A DNA stretch of 64,000 nt from contig OZ024900.1 of assembly GCA_964017195.1 (NCBI GenBank), positions 26,124,429 through 26,188,428 on the forward strand, in the 5' to 3' direction. Source of the stretch: Siderastrea radians. Its lineage: Eukaryota; Cnidaria; Anthozoa; Scleractinia; Rhizangiidae. The position numbers and the translations under genes are program-made. Positions 22,597 to 32,039 of the stretch are shown piece after piece (the first letter of the stretch is position 1; each line of letters begins with the position of its first letter). Below the pieces are notes generated by a model that saw only the letters and a program-made list of their open reading frames with translations, did not search any database and was not told the origin of the DNA.

Positions 22597-22764
22597 ATGG
22601 AGGAACTTGAGGTATTTATTTCAACCCAAGATTTGCTAGGTTTTGAAAGTACGGCTGATACTTCTGAATATTTGGAAGATGTACCAGAAGGGAGCCCGCA
22701 CAGGAAGCCAAGAAACTACATAAAAAGGAAAAGTGTACGTCGAATTCAAGTACGACACTTGTAA
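22597..22764 (+). CDS. Small open frame, possible first exon (unrecognised)
   Basis: The ATG at 22597 opens 55 codons: an acidic N-terminal part (MEELEVF), the segment ADTSEYLEDVPEGSP and a basic tail (HRKPRNYIKRKSVRRIQVR). The central segment reappears on the opposite strand at 23059-22985 (MNATIVADISECLEDVPDGSP), where both sides diverge at the same point. Two copies conserved at the peptide level suggest real coding or a palindromic duplication. Function is unknown. Confidence 0.3.
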   Translation: MEELEVFISTQDLLGFESTADTSEYLEDVPEGSPHRKPRNYIKRKSVRRIQVRHL

Positions 22765-24417
22765 TTAAGCATGGAGAAACAAGTCTCTCGTTTAGTTGCA
22801 GTGGTATAAACCATTCTTAGTTTAAGCACTTGTCTCTAGTTTGGTTAATGCGCTTTGCCAAGGTTGAACATATTTGTTTAAACGGAATGGCATAATTGTT
22901 GGTAAGATCGAACATTAAGAAGATGATTTCAAACTAACCAATGGTTTTTCTTTCGATTCGTTTAATGTTACTACGCTGTAATAGCAATACGGACGGGCTC
23001 CCGTCTGGTACATCTTCCAAGCACTCGGAAATATCAGCCACGATCGTAGCGTTCATTGTCTAACCCTTACTTTGGGGTCGAAGTTTCCTCGTTTTTGAAG
23101 AGGGTATAAAAATAAGATTACTTGGCTTTAGTGAGAGAAGAAAAATGTTCCTGTGTTACCAAGACAAAGAAGTCAAATGAATTCGTCAGGGGGAATGAGC
23201 CACCATATGCCTTTATTTTTATCTCGATGCGCGAGCGAGCGGTATCCTCCGAATCCTGCAATCTGATTGGTTCCGGGAGCGGGCAGAATTTTCCTATCCT
23301 ATCTTCGGTCGGTCCGTATAGGGAAAAACTGTGCCCGTGGCTTTGAGTACGGCCCGAGGTCGCAGGCCGAGAGCCGTACTCAAGACCGAGGGTACAGTTT
23401 TTCCCTATACGGACCGACCAACATTTGCCACAGGTCAACCTTGAAAGGTTGTCAGAACGCGCGTAAGTTTCACTGAGTCAGGTGGCAGGTAATCGTGGAG
23501 CGAATGGAATCATAAACTCTTCAAACTTTTAACTTAAGCTTAAATAACATATATTTCTTGATTTCCCGTACACGCTCAGAAGGAACGTGAGTAATTTGAC
23601 CGTGCAATCCACTTTCAGCATTGTTATTCGTAGCATCTGACACTTATAAACAGTTCCATCTATCTGACGTAATTTGTGTGCGTTTGGAAGTATTTTAACA
23701 CAACGAGAATTGATTTTCCATGGGCTATGCGAACGCAGTGTCTTTCTGCTCCGTAATTTTCACCTGCATGTCACAATAAAAGTACTGATGCCGAGCCACG
23801 TGCTATAATGTAACTTTTCTTTACCAGAGAAACGAGCCATTTATTTTTGGATGAATTTTCTATCTTACATTTTTGCAACTTTTCGGCGGCTTTCCCTCCT
23901 TAACCGCTCGTCTCTCCTCTGTACAAAAACCACTAACGGCAGACATCCAAGGATATTTGGTCAAAATGAATTTGCTTACTCGTACACAGGGCCAAATAAT
24001 TTGTGAAGAAAATTTGTCGCAGAAAATTTTCTCATGTACATGAGGCTTTATTTTTAAAACTGAAAGATGGAAAAAATAGAACATGATCCGAGAATCCTGC
24101 CTGGTGTATTCCATTGGTAACTTGTCACCTAGCTGGTCAATCGTACTTAAACAAGAACGTTTAGAAAGCAGTTGCACGCACACATAGCCCATAACTAGGT
24201 CCCTTTAAAATTATGTCACCAAAGGTTCTTTAATTGTTGTTCCTCTAAGTGGTGCATGAGATATCCGCCAATGACCAGTGCGTTCACCCAGGTCTGTATA
24301 GTCGCGAAACTTGCTGTAACTGGCATTCTACACTGGTTGTTCCATTGCCTCATTCGCCTTTTTCCTTTTTTCAGTGCCTGTTAAATAATAATGGCAATAA
24401 TGATAAACATTGGAAAT

Positions 24418-24462
24418 GATGATAATGATGATGATGATGACGATGATGATGATGATGATGAT
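24418..24462. repeat. (GAT)n microsatellite
   Basis: Interrupted GAT repeats. Confidence 0.9.
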
Positions 24463-25663
24463 GGAATGAGCTTTCCACGTTATGGCATGAGCTTCCCACG
24501 GAGATACGCCATGCCAACTCAATTTTAACCTTTAAGAAACTCCTTGACAGCGAATGCCAGAAAATATCGAGCAAAATAAAAATTTAGCGGCCACAGTGAA
24601 AAATTGTTTTTCGCTCATATTTAATCTATAGGTAGGCAATACAAGTAAAACAATCGTGGTATAGTTTGTTTTCAATAACTCTCTTTCGTTGTGAGAAAAT
24701 CGAGAAAATATCTTTTTACCGTTGGTGACCTCAAAACAACCAAAATTACGGGCGAAATCGGCAGTTACCAGACATCATCTCGTTTGCCAAAGAAAAGTAC
24801 GACTGAAAATATTTGCCATAAGATACTGATTTAAGAAGCATTTAACATCTCATTTGACCTCAAATTGTTTCTAGGCAATAATTTTAAACGCAAACAATCG
24901 CATTTTTAGGACGCGTTTTTTTCGACAAAAAATACGAATTTACCTCCAGAACGCGATCAAAATTTTTTCCATGTGCCCAGTGATAATTTTTTCCGAGGAG
25001 CAAGCTGTGACGTGTTAAAGACTTGCCCTAGCACATATGTAAAATCTGGAATGGGTATTTTGCTTTTAACTTCGCAAAAGATCTTCAAAGTTGGTAAATT
25101 TTCATTGATTAGTGAATAATAACAAGGTTGAGCCGAATCAACGTTTCTTCATTCAGCGATTATGATGTTATATGATGTTACAGCGTAAGTGAATGAGTTG
25201 AAACACTGCAGTTCAAAGTACTTTACCTGGTGTGCTTGGTATTCAGGTTATGCGAAATTTCGATTTGTGGATGTTGGACCCTTCCCGTTCCTTGTATCGA
25301 CCAGCTGTTGAGTGTTGACCTCGAGGTCATCAGTTTTGTAGATAACACCAAACGGTAAATTCAGTTACTGAGGAAAGTTTTATGCGTATTTTTTTGTCAT
25401 CTTCAACAAATGTAATGGCAGAAGGCTTTTCCATTAACAGAAATAAGAACAGCCAAAAAGCAGCGCGCTCGCAAATAAACAAACATAGTGTTGCGTGACT
25501 GCATTGAGCAAAATCTTTCGCTCAGGGTAGGGGAAGGTGCGAACGCTATTGTGCGTGGAATGTTGCTAATAAAACAATTACTTACCTTAAATCAACGCCA
25601 ATACGAAATGTTACGTAGAGGTTGAGGTAATTATGAACAATATGGCGAGATGCAGCTTATGGC

Positions 25664-25694
<31 letters not shown>

Positions 25695-26018
25695 CGACAT
25701 TTCCGAATGCTGTTTTGCCCACATCACCGCGCACCGCTTGGCATTGAATGGAAACGTCCATCCGACAAATGCAAAGTCCCATCACAGCGAAGATGTCGGA
25801 AAGAGACCAAAAGCGGAGAGAGGACTCAGCAAACCGGGTTCGGAAGCTATTTTTAAAGAGTGTGGGGTCATTTTGCGAATGGAGGTTATGTCTTTGGTAA
25901 GTTTATGCGCACTCAGTTCTGTTCAAACACCACGGAGTGAGTAGACGAACTGATATATTTTCCATGTACTTAGCGTGTTAATTAGGTCTGAAAAACCCAC
26001 TGGGAGTACCTAATAAAG

Positions 26019-26063
<45 letters not shown>
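26019..26063. repeat. (ATT)n microsatellite
   Basis: About 15 ATT units immediately before a possible splice acceptor (ATTCCAG at 26061-26067). Confidence 0.9.
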
Positions 26064-26064
<1 letters not shown>

Positions 26065-26067
26065 CAG

Positions 26068-26504
26068 TCACTCCAGTAAGATCCTTTTCACCCGACTTTC
26101 AGTCTCCGTCACAAAGCATGCATGCCATCACCGACACAGATGACTCCCTTGTACCTTCTGGTCAACCACTTAAACAGCTGAACACTTTTCTACAAAGTAG
26201 GGACATAAGTCCGGTGAGATATCCCATGAAGACTGACGGGAAGAGGCCAGCGAAAGAACAAGGCATTGGCACAAACGGAAAGCGAAACAAGCAAACAAGC
26301 TGAGAATTAAAATTCTTCGAGACGTTGCGCTTGTCCACCCCATCTGCTACGACAACCATAACCTTTGCAAACTTATTGCAAACTCAAAGCTATCAAAATT
26401 TGCTATTCAAATGCTTAGGGACATCTGCGAGCACTTTGATAATCCAACAGCTGACGTAACAATAACGAAGAAAGCCCCATACATTGAAAGAACTGTCGCC
26501 TTTG
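26068..26504 (+). pseudogene. Exon-like frame between consensus splice sites, frameshifted (unrecognised)
   Basis: After the acceptor-like CAG at 26065-26067 an open frame reads a low-complexity part (DTDDSLVPSGQPLKQLNTF, then PVRYPMKTDGKRPAKE). It shifts frame near 26290 and continues as a globular-looking stretch (KLRIKILRDVALVHPICYD, SKFAIQMLRDICEHFDNP, TITKKAPYIERTVAFG) that stops exactly at a donor-like GGTAAGA (26504-26510). The codon and residue mix and the splice-like ends suggest a real exon of a host or transposon gene. I do not recognise the family. Confidence 0.4.
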
Positions 26505-27595
26505 GTAAGAAATGCACCTGCCAGGGTTGATCATTTCTTTACATGTGATGAAATTTCACAGTAACTTCGCATCTTTCTCACAAAAATACACTGAAGGGAC
26601 TAAACAATCTATTAATAGTAGGGGGATTGAGCAAATACAAGAAAGGGAAATTAAGAAAAAAATAAGCACAGTAAAAGGATTCAAAGAAATACTTTGAAAA
26701 CTGAATAAGGTCGGTTCATACAAAGCTTTAACTCAGTAAAGGCAAAAAAAATCGGGCATTAAAATAGACAGAAATATGCTTAACCCTCCCACCCCCCCCC
26801 CCCCCCCTTCACAAACATACACTGTTTAAAAATTTAATGGTCCGTCCCTTAAAGGAAACTCGTTGAGAAGTGATAAAGACAAGGAAGCGTTGGGTCGTAA
26901 GTGACGTGGCCACAAGACAACCATGCAAATATTAAAACAGGACAACCATCCTTACTTTAATTTGACGGAGGTCAAGAGAGGATGAAGGGAGAGAGCGAAT
27001 TCCCCCATACATGGGCCACTTCCCGATGAAAAGTATTTGAAATCTTTTTTTGTTTCTGTGTCATACTGTGTGGTATTTTAAGGACGACACCTCGTTGGTC
27101 AGTTAGAATGACGTCATGTAATTTTAGATTGTTGACATGGGAACAACAGATAAAACAAACCTTCGCAGCGTGTGTGCGAACTAATAATAAATTTCAAATA
27201 GTTATCATGGGGCACGGGGTTTAACTCTCTTACTGCATCCTCTCTTGCAGAGGCCCATTAAAATTCCACCACTTAATTTTTGTGAAGCGATCCGGATTCC
27301 GGCAGAAGAAAGACAACAATTAACTTTCTGTCAACACCTACTTTAGAAAATGATCACTGAATGTTTTCATCATGATACAATCGTCAAGGAGAGAAAAATT
27401 CTAGCAGACTCTAGTTGTATGAGCTGTAACTCGATTTCCGGTTTTCACCAAAGTCACTAGCCTACTCAAATAAATGTTTCGCGTTAATAGGTATGAACCT
27501 GGCTGTAGAAAGAAGAATGCGGCTAAACCTAGCGTTTGTCAAGGTTACCTTTCGACTGTTAAATAATGAAGAATGTACTCGGCTGCAATTAGTTC

Positions 27596-28258
27596 TTGTC
27601 GCACGGTAGCTTCTCACGTAGTCGCTTAAATGAGTTGGAGCTACTTGTGCGGAATAAGTGTTGGAAAAGCAGCATGTACGTTCTGAAACAAGGCGTCCTG
27701 TCTCAAATAGAGTTTACCCAGTTCAAAAATGCGCTCTGTGATCTAAGCCCCTCGGGGGAGGGGGGGGGGGAGGTGCTCCCTTATATGGCCTATACGGCGA
27801 CTTGCCGCTGGGTAGTGTATGGTTTTTGGCCTCTCTTTCCTGAACAGTGCGTATAATTTTATGCTAGTTAGTCCTAAACAGGATGTGAAATTGTCCTAAA
27901 CAGGGTAGGTTGTATGGTAGTTGTATTTTTCGCTGTTAAATGTAGCTTATAGTCCATGTACAGTATTTAGCAATCCTAGATCGGAGACGCTCGCTGGACT
28001 CTCGAAAATTTTAAATTGTGTTAAACAAGAGAGTGTGTATTTTTTCGTTTGTCCTAAACAGGGAACGAGGTGTTGTATTAAACACGGTTGGTATTTTAGG
28101 ACATTTTTTCGTGCTAAACAGGGTCAGGGCCGTCATACCGCTTGATAACATTCCAGTCCCGTACCAAGAAATATATGATGGACAGTTTGATAAAAAAATC
28201 AAAATATTTGAAAGTATTTCGAACCAAAATAAATAAACGAATAAATAAATAAATAAAT
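27596..28258. repeat. Degenerate repeats of GTCCTAAACAGG
   Basis: GTCCTAAACAGG(G) recurs at irregular 30-130 bp spacing between about 27868 and 28130, with decayed copies (GTGTTAAACAAG, GTGCTAAACAGG). A (AAAT)n run follows at about 28230-28260. Confidence 0.5.
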
Positions 28259-28478
28259 TAATTAATATTTTACTTTCTGCATATTGTGCTTGCCTCATTG
28301 TTTTGGCAAGTTTGCCTCAACTACCCCCTGCTGCGTAGGAGTTTTTGCAGTTACGCAACTTCAAAACATATATGTAATCAGGTTAACTATCGAAAGTTTA
28401 CTGGCTTGCACCTGCTTTTTAAAAAAGGTTGATCTGTTTTAAATCGGCTTCATCTGTTTTAAACTGTTCCCTTCTGTA

Positions 28479-28608
28479 ATGGAACGTGCTTCGAAAAAGC
28501 AGAATAGAAACGTCGAATCAGATTTCCGACACAAGTTACTCGCTCTGAACCGATCAGCAGTTGATGAAGCATTTCATAAACTGGGAGGACTTGTATCTCT
28601 CGTCGAAG
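28479..28608 (+). CDS. Possible first coding exon with GTAAGT donor (unrecognised)
   Basis: The ATG at 28479 opens MERASKKQNRNVESDFRHKL..., rich in charged residues, continues LALNRSAVDEAFHKLGGLV and ends after VEG at a perfect donor GGTAAGT (28608-28614). Length (130 nt) fits an initial exon. No downstream exon was found before the right inverted repeat at 28850. Function unknown. Confidence 0.4.
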
Positions 28609-29504
28609 GTAAGTCATTTAATAGTCTAAATCTTCTCATTTAATTGTCAGTTTAATGTTGTCAATGAGGAGTTGTCTAAGGGTTCATTTCGTCGGACCGA
28701 GAAACTGCCTTACCTCGTAACTAATTAATTATTCAAAAAACGCACAAAATTTCCCTAGCTTTGAGGTTCTCGAGGGAGACTTAAATCAAAACACCCATTA
28801 CAGTTTTAACATGTGATTTAGTTCAATGCTTAAGCAACTTCCAGCGCGAATCCTAGAACAATTAATCATTGGGCACATGGAAAAAAATCTGATCGCGATA
28901 CAACGGTAAAATCGAAATTTTTATCACCTTGCAAAATTCGCGTCCTAAAATTCGTTTGTTTCCATTTTAAGTTGTCGACAAGAAGACAATCCCATGTCAG
29001 ATGAAATGTGAAACACTTCCCAAATCAATATCGTAGGGCAAATATTTTCTAGCTTTGTTTGCTTTTGGACGAGAGTAATATTTTGGTAACTACTAAATTC
29101 GCCCTTCATTTTGGCTGTTTTGAGACCAAGGACGTGAGAAATATATTTTTCCAATTTTCCCACAACGGAAGTGTTCTCTTTGAAAACAAACTACATTACG
29201 ATTGTTAACTTAGTATTGGCTACCAACTCTCCAAATATGAGCGAAAGTAATTTTCAACTCTGGCCAACGTTTGCTCGAAATTTTCTGACATTCGTTCTTA
29301 AGACCTTTTTATTTAAAAAAGTATTTTATCAGTTTAATTAATTTATTATCATTAAGTAATAAAAGTCATTGTAAATTTATGAGATTATTATTTTAAACTA
29401 TTGTAAAATTGTCTGTAATTTTTATTTGTATTATTGTTATGCGCGGGTGAGCATTTCTGTATGGAACCCGCGCAATACAAATATTAAATTTATTTATTTA
29501 TTTA

Positions 29505-29516
29505 TGATGATGATGT

Positions 29517-29583
<67 letters not shown>

Positions 29584-29604
29584 GATGATGATGATGATGA
29601 TGAT
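29505..29604. repeat. (GAT)n microsatellite, ~100 bp
   Basis: Nearly perfect ATG/GAT repeats. Confidence 0.95.
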
Positions 29605-29861
29605 CGTTTCCCAAAAATTCAGTTCCCCCTTTTTGAAACCTTAAAATAACACTAAGTACTGCGAAAATATTCGAATCAGATTGAATTTGGATAAACATTT
29701 AAGGACAAAAATTAGCGAGAAACGTTTCGATGTCTCCATGACATCATTTTCAAGTGAGAAAATAAAATATAGAGGAGTTAATATATACAAGGTGAGGTGT
29801 TAAAAAAGTAAACAATAAGTAACATATTTGGCGTGTAATTGTGTGTGCATATTAAGTATGT

Positions 29862-30335
29862 CTAAATAAATAGTTTTGCGCGGATAGAGTCCGATTGCGT
29901 GTTCAGTTTTGGTTTCTTCTTCTTTATAAACAACATTTCGTAAATTAAACAGTCCAATTTTCCGCCGCATTTCTTGAGGACGGAAAAGTTGCTATTGAGG
30001 TCGCCGATGGTTTTAATGCCGTGGTCGTTCTTCAGATGCTTGCCGATTGCTGAAAAACGGTGTTCGTCAATACGTTGGTGTAAATGCCGGCTAGTATAGC
30101 CGACATACTCTGTATCGCACAGATCACATTGATAATTGTACACCACGCATTGTTGGTTAACCAAGGGTGGTTTGGGCTCACGCGTCTTAAGGTCTTCACC
30201 AATTTTGCGGCTCCTAAAAACTGGTTGAAGAGTGTGATCGATTGTCTTGCTCAGGTCGGATAGTTGTATCTTCACCGCATCAGCCGACTTTTGATCTTTA
30301 AATGGCAGTACTACGCGGTAAACAGTAGCGATCAA
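29862..30335 (-). pseudogene. Penelope-like element C-terminal fragment with GIY-YIG endonuclease
   Basis: 157 residues. The endonuclease core is visible as VVYNYQCDLCDTEYVGYTSRHLHQRIDEHR followed by IGKHLKNDHG. The Cys pair before the YVG and the Arg/His-rich helix match Penelope-like retroelement endonucleases, which cut DNA for target-primed reverse transcription. The reverse transcriptase part is missing: homology stops near 30340-30370, i.e. just before E2 begins. A basic C-terminal tail (FIKKKKPKLN) follows. It is a truncated, non-autonomous copy. Confidence 0.75.
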
Positions 30336-30370
30336 GAGGGGAAGTTTCTTTTTGCGATGCTGGTTCCATT

Positions 30371-30699
30371 TTATGGATAACTATATGTATTTTATTTCAT
30401 GGGCACAATTATTTGGATACTATATGTTTTTATTTCATGCGGAAACCAACGCATTTTCACATCGCGTGACTTCATACAACAGGAAGTCATACCGAGAAAC
30501 AAGTCTGGACATGTCTGGTGAAAACAGGAAGTTTATGATGAAATGGGACTTTCCCGATGAGTCATCAGATTGTCATGTAATATCAGATGAACTTGTATTT
30601 GAAGTAAAGTTTGTCAGTAAAGTTTGTCAGTAAAGTTTGTAGTGAACAGAAAAGCAGACTGTGTTTGCGGAACTTGTATTTACATAAAAAAAATATCTC
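30371..30699. other. Left edge of E2 / junction with host
   Basis: No gene supported. It holds a near-duplicate of ~24 nt (GGATAACTATATGTATTTT at 30375 and GGATACTATATGTTTTTATT at 30416) and three tandem copies of AGTAAAGTTTGTC (30603-30640). No copy of the right-hand AGTAGT terminus was found here, so the left end of E2 is not defined. Confidence 0.4.
30603..30640. repeat. Tandem repeat, three 13-bp AGTAAAGTTTGTC units
   Basis: Perfect or near-perfect units just upstream of the first E2 gene. Confidence 0.85.
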
Positions 30700-30714
30700 A
30701 TATAATAGTATAGA
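30700..30714 (+). promoter_or_regulatory. E2 early-type motif (TATAATAGTATAGA)
   Basis: TATAATAGTATAGA abuts the ATG of the VLTF3-like gene. TATAGTA-type words also precede the starts at 41970, 42844, 43132 and 43427. Confidence 0.4.
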
Positions 30715-31278
30715 ATGAATTGCAATGAAGATATACACGATGAACTGAAAGAATCAGGAGAAATTTCCTGTCCTTTTTGTGACCAAAAATTGGAATATTC
30801 CAATGAAAAACCGAAAAAAGATTTATGCTGTGATAATCAGTATATTATTAACGACGATGGGATGTTAGCATGTTTAAGTTGTGGTGTAGTACAAGGATAT
30901 AATTATGTGAAACAATATGTTAATTTTTATGAAAATATACATAGATTTATAAGAAAATCTGTTTACCATCGAGAGTACCACATTAACAACATATTACTCG
31001 ATATTGAAGAAAAATATAACATCAAAATATCAAACTGTCAGAAACAAAAAATTGATGCTATATATGTCGAGATAGGTAAGGTTCTTAATGAAGTTAATGG
31101 TACAAGGAAAAGGATGATTAGCGCAAATTTCATCATGAGAAAGATATTCAAGATGATGGGAATACCTTACAAAAATATTCCAATTAGTAAATCGAAAAAA
31201 ACATTAGCTTTTTACAATAAATATTGGGCTAGTATTATGTCTCTTATTGGCGATAAAATAAGATCTATTCTTGGATGA
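30715..31278 (+). CDS. VLTF3-like late transcription factor with zinc ribbon (E2)
   Basis: 187 residues. The N-terminal part has two Cys-pair motifs, CPFC (~residues 20-23) and CLSCG (~56-60). The rest follows the layout of the poxvirus late transcription factor VLTF3 family: a Y/H-R-x-x-HxNNxL segment (YHREYHINNILLDIEEKYN), a helix with KIDAIYVEIGKVLNEV, then SANFIMRKIFKMMGIPYKNI and a basic motif before FYNKYW. VLTF3 proteins switch on late genes in nucleocytoplasmic large DNA viruses. Presence in a Polinton-class genome together with shared late-type motifs upstream of the capsid genes suggests the same job here. The match was judged by eye. Confidence 0.6.
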   Translation: MNCNEDIHDELKESGEISCPFCDQKLEYSNEKPKKDLCCDNQYIINDDGMLACLSCGVVQGYNYVKQYVNFYENIHRFIRKSVYHREYHINNILLDIEEKYNIKISNCQKQKIDAIYVEIGKVLNEVNGTRKRMISANFIMRKIFKMMGIPYKNIPISKSKKTLAFYNKYWASIMSLIGDKIRSILG

Positions 31279-31756
31279 ATACCTTGTTGTATTTTTTTTC
31301 AAATTTGTCAGTTAATGGACACATATCAATGATTATTTCATCTATAACTTTGACATAATCAAGAAATTCTTTTTCATCATACTTCAGTCCTCTCATAAAG
31401 GATCGTAAATCTGTTAAAACCTTTGAATAAGATGTATAGGCGAATTTACTCATTTCAATTTTTCTCTTGTAATTTTTGATCTCTGAATATGTTTTAAGCA
31501 AGAGACCAGAACCAGATATTGTTCCGAGAACAATAGGGTTTAGCGTTACACCACCAACTACTGTCCCTATTACTACCAATAAAACAGATCCAATATTACA
31601 TGTAAGTTCTGCCTTTTTGAAATATTTAAAAGTCATTTTAGCAAGCCAATATTTCTTATGATAGAATTTGTACAATGCTTTCAGCTGCGATATTTGATCT
31701 TCCGTTAAATTTTCTGAAATATGGTTCCAATTGAATATGCTTTCACGTCTATCCAT
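31265..31756 (-). CDS. Two-transmembrane helix protein, SLATT-like layout (E2)
   Basis: 163 residues. A charged N-terminal helical region leads into two adjacent hydrophobic segments (IGSVLLVVIGTVVGGV and NPIVLGTISGSGLLL, about residues 54-87). A long amphipathic C-terminal helix follows with basic and tyrosine residues (IKNYKRKIEMSKFAYTSYSK). This layout resembles SLATT-type 2-TM domains, known as effector or pore domains, but no diagnostic motif was seen. The gene overlaps the VLTF3-like stop by 14 bp, convergently. TATAATATAT precedes the ATG at 31756, as for other E2 particle genes. Confidence 0.4.
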   Translation of the reverse strand: MDRRESIFNWNHISENLTEDQISQLKALYKFYHKKYWLAKMTFKYFKKAELTCNIGSVLLVVIGTVVGGVTLNPIVLGTISGSGLLLKTYSEIKNYKRKIEMSKFAYTSYSKVLTDLRSFMRGLKYDEKEFLDYVKVIDEIIIDMCPLTDKFEKKYNKVFIQE

Positions 31757-31769
31757 ATATATTATATGG

Positions 31770-31883
31770 TTACATTTTTTCTTTTTTGAACGATTTCTTA
31801 ATACTGATGTATAATTTTCTAATGTTTCGAACTATTTTTTCTATATTCTCAATAATTTCGTTGATTAAAGTTGCTGTTTTCAT
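31770..31883 (-). CDS. Small basic peptide, 37 aa (E2)
   Basis: The ATG at 31883 is preceded by AATAATATAT, the same sequence context as other minus-strand E2 genes. It encodes a 37-residue helix-forming peptide (MKTATLINEIIENIEKIVR, then RKLYISIKKSFKKEKM). It fits the gap before the 2-TM gene start. Too short for a confident call; no homologue recognised. Confidence 0.3.
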   Translation of the reverse strand: MKTATLINEIIENIEKIVRNIRKLYISIKKSFKKEKM

Positions 31884-32039
31884 ATATATTATTATGTTGG
31901 ATTATTTATTATGTTTTTCATCGGAAACCTCAACGCTTATTTCTTTTGGGATAATATATTCTAAAAAGCATTCCATGCTCCAATCAGATGGATATCCTGA
32001 ATTGCGCTATATTATAAATGAAAATTTTGTGGAAAGTTA

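Larger units (their letters stand above)
22294..24529. other. Noncoding interval with inverted short-exon-like repeats
   Basis: Contains two small frames in opposite orientation sharing the peptide ADxSExLEDVPxGSP (22597-22764 and 22940-23059) and an inverted repeat around 23300-23430 (GGTCGGTCCGTATAGGGAAAAACTG-type, arms ~25-30 bp). A (GATGAT)n run is at 24418-24462. No complete gene supported. Confidence 0.4.
24530..29312. mobile_element. 4.8-kb segment bounded by ~470-bp diverged inverted repeats
   Basis: The left arm (24530-25010) and right arm (28850-29312) match as reverse complements with many substitutions. Examples are GCTCATATTTAATCT against GCTCATATTTGGAGA, TAGTTTGTTTTCAA, and CCATGTGCCCA-TGATAA near the inner ends. 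This looks like long TIRs of an old DNA transposon or an inverted duplication. No transposase was recognised. The interior holds exon-like frames at 26068-26504 and 28479-28608, an (AAAT)n run (25664-25693) and an (ATT)n run (26019-26063). Confidence 0.5.

Noticed and set aside
27868..28130. CRISPR-like repeat-spacer array from GTCCTAAACAGG copies
   Set aside because: Irregular spacing and decayed copies; a minisatellite-like host repeat is the simpler reading.
29426..29698. Poly-Met and poly-His frames
   Set aside because: Created by the (GAT)n microsatellite.
30352..30633. 93-codon frame left of E2
   Set aside because: No family features, includes tandem repeats at its end and lies at a junction of uncertain origin.
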